In this document: in pieces, positions 59,578 to 64,000 of the stretch
Layout of the letters: each line of letters begins with the position of its first letter
How positions within the stretch are numbered: position 1 is the first letter of the stretch
Source of the DNA: Pelodera strongyloides
Taxonomy: Eukaryota; Nematoda; Chromadorea; Rhabditida; Rhabditidae
Direction of reading: 5' to 3'
Assembly: GCA_036852015.1 (NCBI GenBank)
Contig: JAANDG010000379.1
Coordinates: forward strand, 1-64,000
Length of the DNA: 64,000 nt
Position numbers and translations under genes: made by a program
The notes under the pieces: generated by a model
Databases searched by the model: none
Told to the model about the DNA's origin: nothing
Seen by the model: the letters and a program-made list of their open reading frames with translations, nothing else

Positions 59578-60035
59578 TTAAAGGGAGAGGCCCACGAGAA
59601 AAAAGTTGTTTTTACTTTGCTTGAACAGAACGTCCGGAATTTCAGAAATATTACCGTGAAAACCGCATTTCTTTATGCACAGAACTCGCAGAGATATTTC
59701 ACGGCAAACAGTTCGGCCAGATACCGTAGTCAAAAGGGTTAAAATATGTTTTTACGGTTTATGTCCATCCATTAGCATTCTTTCTCTACATAATTATCTT
59801 TAAACGAATGAAGAACATTCATACCATTATAACAAAGTGTTTCCAATACTTTAATACGCGAAAAGAGCAAAAATTGATTCTCACTACGGTACTTGACCGA
59901 ACAGTTTGCCGGGCAATATCACTGTGAGTTCTAGGCGTAAAGAAATGCGGTTTTCACAGTAGTATTTCTGAAATTCCGAACATTCTGTGCAAGTAATTTG
60001 GGAAACACTTTTTTCTCGTGGGCCTCTTCCTTTAA
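59578..60035. mobile_element. TTAA fold-back MITE
   Basis: Ends TTAAAGGGAGAGGCCCACGA and its inverse, 458 bp, with inverted internal blocks such as CCGCATTTCTTTA. It shares TTAA 60032-60035 with the next one. Confidence 0.85.
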
Positions 60036-60395
60036 AGGGATCAGCCCACCTTAAATGGTGTCTGTTTTTTTTTGTTTCTTTATTTTCTATAAGGGATAGT
60101 AAAAATTTGGAATAGAAAAAGTAGTGTTGAATTTCAATACTCACGAAGATATTGGGTGATAAAGTGGAGGATTGATCGGGCCGAAATGCAAAAAGGGCAA
60201 TTATCCTATACAAACAAGGCAGGACGATTGCCCTTTTTGTATTTCGGCCCGATCAATCCACCACTTTATCACCCAATATCTTCGTGAGTATTGAAATTGA
60301 ACACTACTTTTTCTATTCCAAATTTTTACTATCCCTTATAGAAAATAAAGAAACAAAAAAAACAGACACAATTTAAGGTGAGCTGATCCCTTTAA
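60032..60395. mobile_element. TTAA fold-back MITE, near-perfect palindrome
   Basis: 364 bp, ends TTAAAGGGATCAGCCCACC and its inverse. The arms are almost perfectly complementary to the centre (about 60215), suggesting youth. Related to 28563-28794. Confidence 0.9.
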
Positions 60396-60809
60396 GCTAA
60401 TGTGCTTTAAAACTACATTAGTGATTGTAGACTGGTACGGAGGGTTTCTCGTAAAGCTATAACCGCTTAAAAATAGATCACAATGGTATAAATTAATGTA
60501 TTTTTTTACTGTGAAGACGCACCAGTGCGCCAATTTACTACATCCATGCAACGGTAACTTTTTCAAATGGTAGTTTCACCCAGTCAGCAACTGCAGTCCG
60601 CAATAACAACGTATTTACAAACTATATCCGTTTGCTTGCCCGCATTCTAAAGATAAAAGTGTCGTAAATTGGAACATGACTGTTTTTTTTTTCCGACAGG
60701 AACTCAGATAACGAAGCCAAAAATGTGAAAAACTATAGATATCTACAGCACGGTTGTTTTCGTAAACTCTCTCAAACGAGCAATATTCACATTTTTCTAA
60801 ACCTCTATA

Positions 60810-61022
60810 CTACAGGCGTGAAGAAAATCGGATGAGTATGAATGTTCAATGGGAACTCTTCGTTCACATCATATTTAACGCATATCATATTATCATATTT
60901 ACATATCATATTTGACACATTCTTCGCCGTAACCGGGTTATAACTTCCTGAGTGCTTTAGTTCGATGTTGTATTTTTTTTTGCACCGTCGTACTCATCCG
61001 ATTTTCTTGACGCCTGTACTAT
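60810..61022. mobile_element. Fold-back element with 30-bp inverted ends
   Basis: Ends TACAGGCGTGAAGAAAATCG and CGATTTTCTTGACGCCTGTA (the second begins inside ATCCGATTTTC). It lacks TTAAAGGG ends, so it is a separate family. Confidence 0.7.
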
Positions 61023-63153
61023 TGGTATCTGGAGTTTTATGTTATGGTCTTCGAGAAGTTAAATATCACAGAGCGCGTCATGTTCCCAGAAATGCGATAA
61101 ACTGCTACGAATTTTCTCGCTTATCATTAATGTGCGTTGAAAGTGAAAGGCCGTATCATTTGCCTAATTTGTGTTTTATCAGTAGTGCACAAGAGAACAC
61201 TCAAAGATTCTTGAACGCTTGTGGGAATACATCACCGCATTTGGGTTTTGCACGCCGAGGTCAATGCGAGATAAGCAGGTTTTTACGAATTGCTTTACCG
61301 TTCAAACGTTGAGGGAGGAGTTTCAGAGATTTTAACCCAAAGGTTAGCGAGGCTCAGTTCAGTATATACTAATTCCTTTCTCAGATTTGCTTGAACACTT
61401 TCAACAATTATGTAAAACATGCTAATACTGTTATCATAACTTAATTAACATGAACAGCACGGAATGAACAATGAACATGGCCTTTACCACGGTCGAGCTG
61501 AAATGTTATTTGCTACCAATTCAAGCAATTTTTTTAGTAAAATTATTATAGTGATATTTTTCGTACAGAAAAATTCTTCCCTTGATATTCTTGGGTGATT
61601 TTTAGAAGACATGAAAATAGCTGGTGAAGTTTTGTGACTTTTTGTGTTCTGTTGTTAAATCCATTTGGCACTCTGCGCGTTGTGTCAATAAAACTTTACA
61701 CGAGCTACCGTAGTGCCAGACACAAATCACTAAGTCTTGCCAGAAAGCACAGTACACCGGAACTAGATCACTGGTTGGTTGGTAAATGACGCTTGGGAAT
61801 ACTGATGTCAATTGTAGCTTATACTTTAAATGGGCCGACAGTGCATTACACTTTGCTAACGTTAATTGACATAGACAGCTAACGTGATAATGCTCGAGTT
61901 GCGCGATTAACCAAAACTTCTCGACTCGTTGAATCACTAAGCAGAAGCTATACTCATTTAGAAAATATTTTCACAAATTTCGCATTTGGGAAGCAGCACC
62001 AAATATATGTGTAGTTTTTGTGGCTTTAAAGATCTTAAGATTAACAGATGGGAAACAACTTGAATCTGGTTGAAATTCATATATATCTTTGATTCACGTC
62101 ATCACATTGTCAGTCTAGACAATTTTTATGATCTTTCTCACCATCAGTGCAAAAATATTGCAGATTCGAATAGCTGACAAGTTCCGTAACGAACCAATAT
62201 GCGTTCTTTGTTCACTGCGTATATGTGATTTGCATAGAACGCGCGTGTTTCGCTGGTCTCTGTGATTATTGCTGCGCAAACATACGGAGGAAGTTGTTAT
62301 ACAGGAGCGAGATCTTTCAAATGTTTTGGAGTTCGTAGTTTGTGCTTCCCGTAGTTTGTAGTCTGTGTCTGTTTACACACTGAGACACTTGTTCTTCGCA
62401 GAAACCAGCTGTCTTTAAAGGGATGTAGTCGTCAATTCACAATCGTGCTCCATCTGATTACTTTAAATAAAAGAGTTTTTACTTGTATATGTGATGCATA
62501 GCGTTCTACGTGTTTTTGCTCGATTCCGTCCTAAACAAAATACTGCATAACAAAACCTGAGCGAACCACTCTTGTGCATTGTCCAACACAATGTAGTCAA
62601 GTTTGATCAATGTAGGCTACACAAATAATTTACTTAACTTGCGTTATACCAAACTATCCCAACAAAACACAAAAAATGGATGAAACTTTTACTTGAGTTT
62701 CATCCTTTCATCCTTTTAAAGTAGCATTCTAGCTTAATCTTAATTAGTTGCAAAAATATTTGACAAATGGTAAGGACACCCGCTTTGAATGCTTGGCCGA
62801 TAGCTTGACCTAGCAATACGTGCTAAAGTTGACTAATTCTAACAGTGCGTGGGTTTACGGCAACGCATTGGCTTCGTGATACGCACATATTAACATTCAT
62901 AAATGTAAGCATTTCCCTCCGGAAGTGTATCTACCCATTTCTTGGTCTCCACCTTCAAAATGATGACATTTTCGCGATCAAAAGCGTAAAATTTGGCATA
63001 CTATCTCTAGCATCATCGCCCACTACTTTAGGGTCTTTTAGATAAGGGCGACGCCTCCTCTGATAACCGAATGGCCAATCAGAAATCACCCAATTCTTTG
63101 GTCATTCTGATGGTCTTTAAATTAGTTCTTAATTTCCTGACTTGCTCGCTTAG

Positions 63154-63345
63154 GTGGCTGCGGCCCACCACTTTTTAGCAAGGCACGCAGATGTTGTAAA
63201 TGTGTCATTCTAGGGTGAGTATATCCCTACAGGACACATGATTTTGATTTCTGAAGTAACTTATGTATTATCTGTGCTCTCAAGCTAAGGTGTGCTATTC
63301 TTCTTTTTGTTAGGATTAGGATACAGCTCGCTGTTCGCCCTGGAA
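63154..63345 (+). CDS. Candidate internal exons at window edge
   Basis: 63154-63214 (acceptor CTCGCTTAG, donor GTGAGT) and 63314-63345 (acceptor TTTTTGTTAG, donor GTAAGT). In a shared frame they read GCGPPLFSKARRCCKCVIL and then IRIQLAVRPG. The splice signals are good but the product is not recognised and the gene would continue past the window. Confidence 0.22.
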
Positions 63346-64000
63346 GTAAGTGAAAGTTTCAATGACACCTACTTTTACGGGCAATTCTTTTCATTGCCCC
63401 TTTTTTTGTTCTTCATTCTTGAATGTGCCTTATTCGTGTTTTTCATAAACGTATACTGTTAAACATTCAAATATCCGCATCCGCACTGTCTAACTTAACA
63501 TGTCCTCGTCTTTGTGTTTTGCTCTCACCACTCGGGCTATTAAAGCTTGTCGCGAAAATTTGAGTCTCACAATTTTTGATCGCTTGGTCTGAGCGAGCGT
63601 ACAGTGCAAATATACGGCGGTACATCTGTGTCGAAAAGGCACGTAGACTAGGCAAAATATCAAGCGTCTCGCGCTTATTCACGCTAGTTTCGCTTGAACT
63701 AGGAAAGAAGAAGCTATTTTAAAACGTTGTTGACTTAACCCAGGTTTTGCCGAGAAGAAACCTTCTTGTTGCACTTAGGTAAGATCCTGAAGTGCAACAG
63801 GTACAGGTACATGCACACTACTTTTTTTTGTTCTATCTTTGAAATTGGAAACTCTAATAAACTAAAACACCCCATGTCTTTTTCTTTGAAAATAATGCAA
63901 TGAATCCAATGAATCCAAAATTGTGGACATTGCACCCTGTGCATACGTTTTTGTAATCTTTCTTTCGCTGTTGTTACCTGTTAAACCCCTAGTTTCTCTA

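Larger units (their letters stand above)
60396..64000. other. Right flank, mostly gene-free
   Basis: Contains a fold-back element (60810-61022), a single TTAAAGGGATG end near 62414, and possible small exons at 63154-63345. The longer open frames here show no family features. Confidence 0.5.

Overview
The window reads as nuclear DNA of an invertebrate, most likely a nematode. Genes are split into many short exons with GT-AG introns and the intergenic DNA is AT-rich. Several proteins have nematode-like features: the UDP-glucuronosyltransferase core, the SLC17-type transporter, and a tiny Gly/Pro/Ala/Cys-rich secreted protein resembling nematode ground-like proteins. All seven gene models also have a pyrimidine-CAG splice-acceptor-like sequence 1-31 nt before the start codon, as expected for spliced-leader trans-splicing. 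I cannot name the species. There is no sign of a bacterial operon, CRISPR array or phage.

Layout. 1-6.3 kb: gene-free, with repeats and a fold-back element. 6.3-11.5 kb (+): complete cytochrome P450, 11 exons, 496 aa. 13.1-20.2 kb (-): glutamine-hydrolysing asparagine synthetase, 13 exons, 513 aa. 20.2-31.5 kb: mostly gene-free, with microsatellites, SINE-like and fold-back elements and two weak candidate first exons. 31.5-35.4 kb (+): SLC17-type MFS transporter, 12 exons, 493 aa. 35.3-44.4 kb: a roughly 5-kb tandem duplication. Each unit begins with a copy of the transporter's last exon and carries a minus-strand gene for a small secreted Cys/Pro- then Gly/Tyr-rich protein. 45.0-46.1 kb (+): a third small secreted protein of ground-like composition. 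46.4-47.9 kb (-): a non-autonomous LTR element nested in a fold-back element. 48.2-55.5 kb (-): complete UGT, 15 exons, 542 aa, with several satellites in its introns. 56.6-58.8 kb (-): likely last exons of an unrecognised gene whose final intron holds a second, inverted LTR-element copy. 58.8-64 kb: back-to-back fold-back elements and a possible partial gene at the right edge.

Exon boundaries were worked out by hand. Within each main model every junction keeps phase and the conserved family motifs continue across the joins. P450 (oxidation), UGT (conjugation) and an SLC17 anion transporter would together make a plausible xenobiotic or small-molecule handling neighbourhood, but their co-function is only an inference from proximity.

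The most distinctive feature is a set of palindromic miniature elements inserted at TTAA. Their ends are TTAAAGGG... or TTAAAGCGAAAT... and their interiors are unrelated to each other. Because the 35-44 kb segment is duplicated, four insertions can be compared with the matching empty site in the other copy; three restore to TTAA and one to a point-mutated CTAA. Insertions abut a splice donor in the UGT and a splice acceptor in one secreted-protein gene, and one interrupts a 39-nt coding exon in the other copy.
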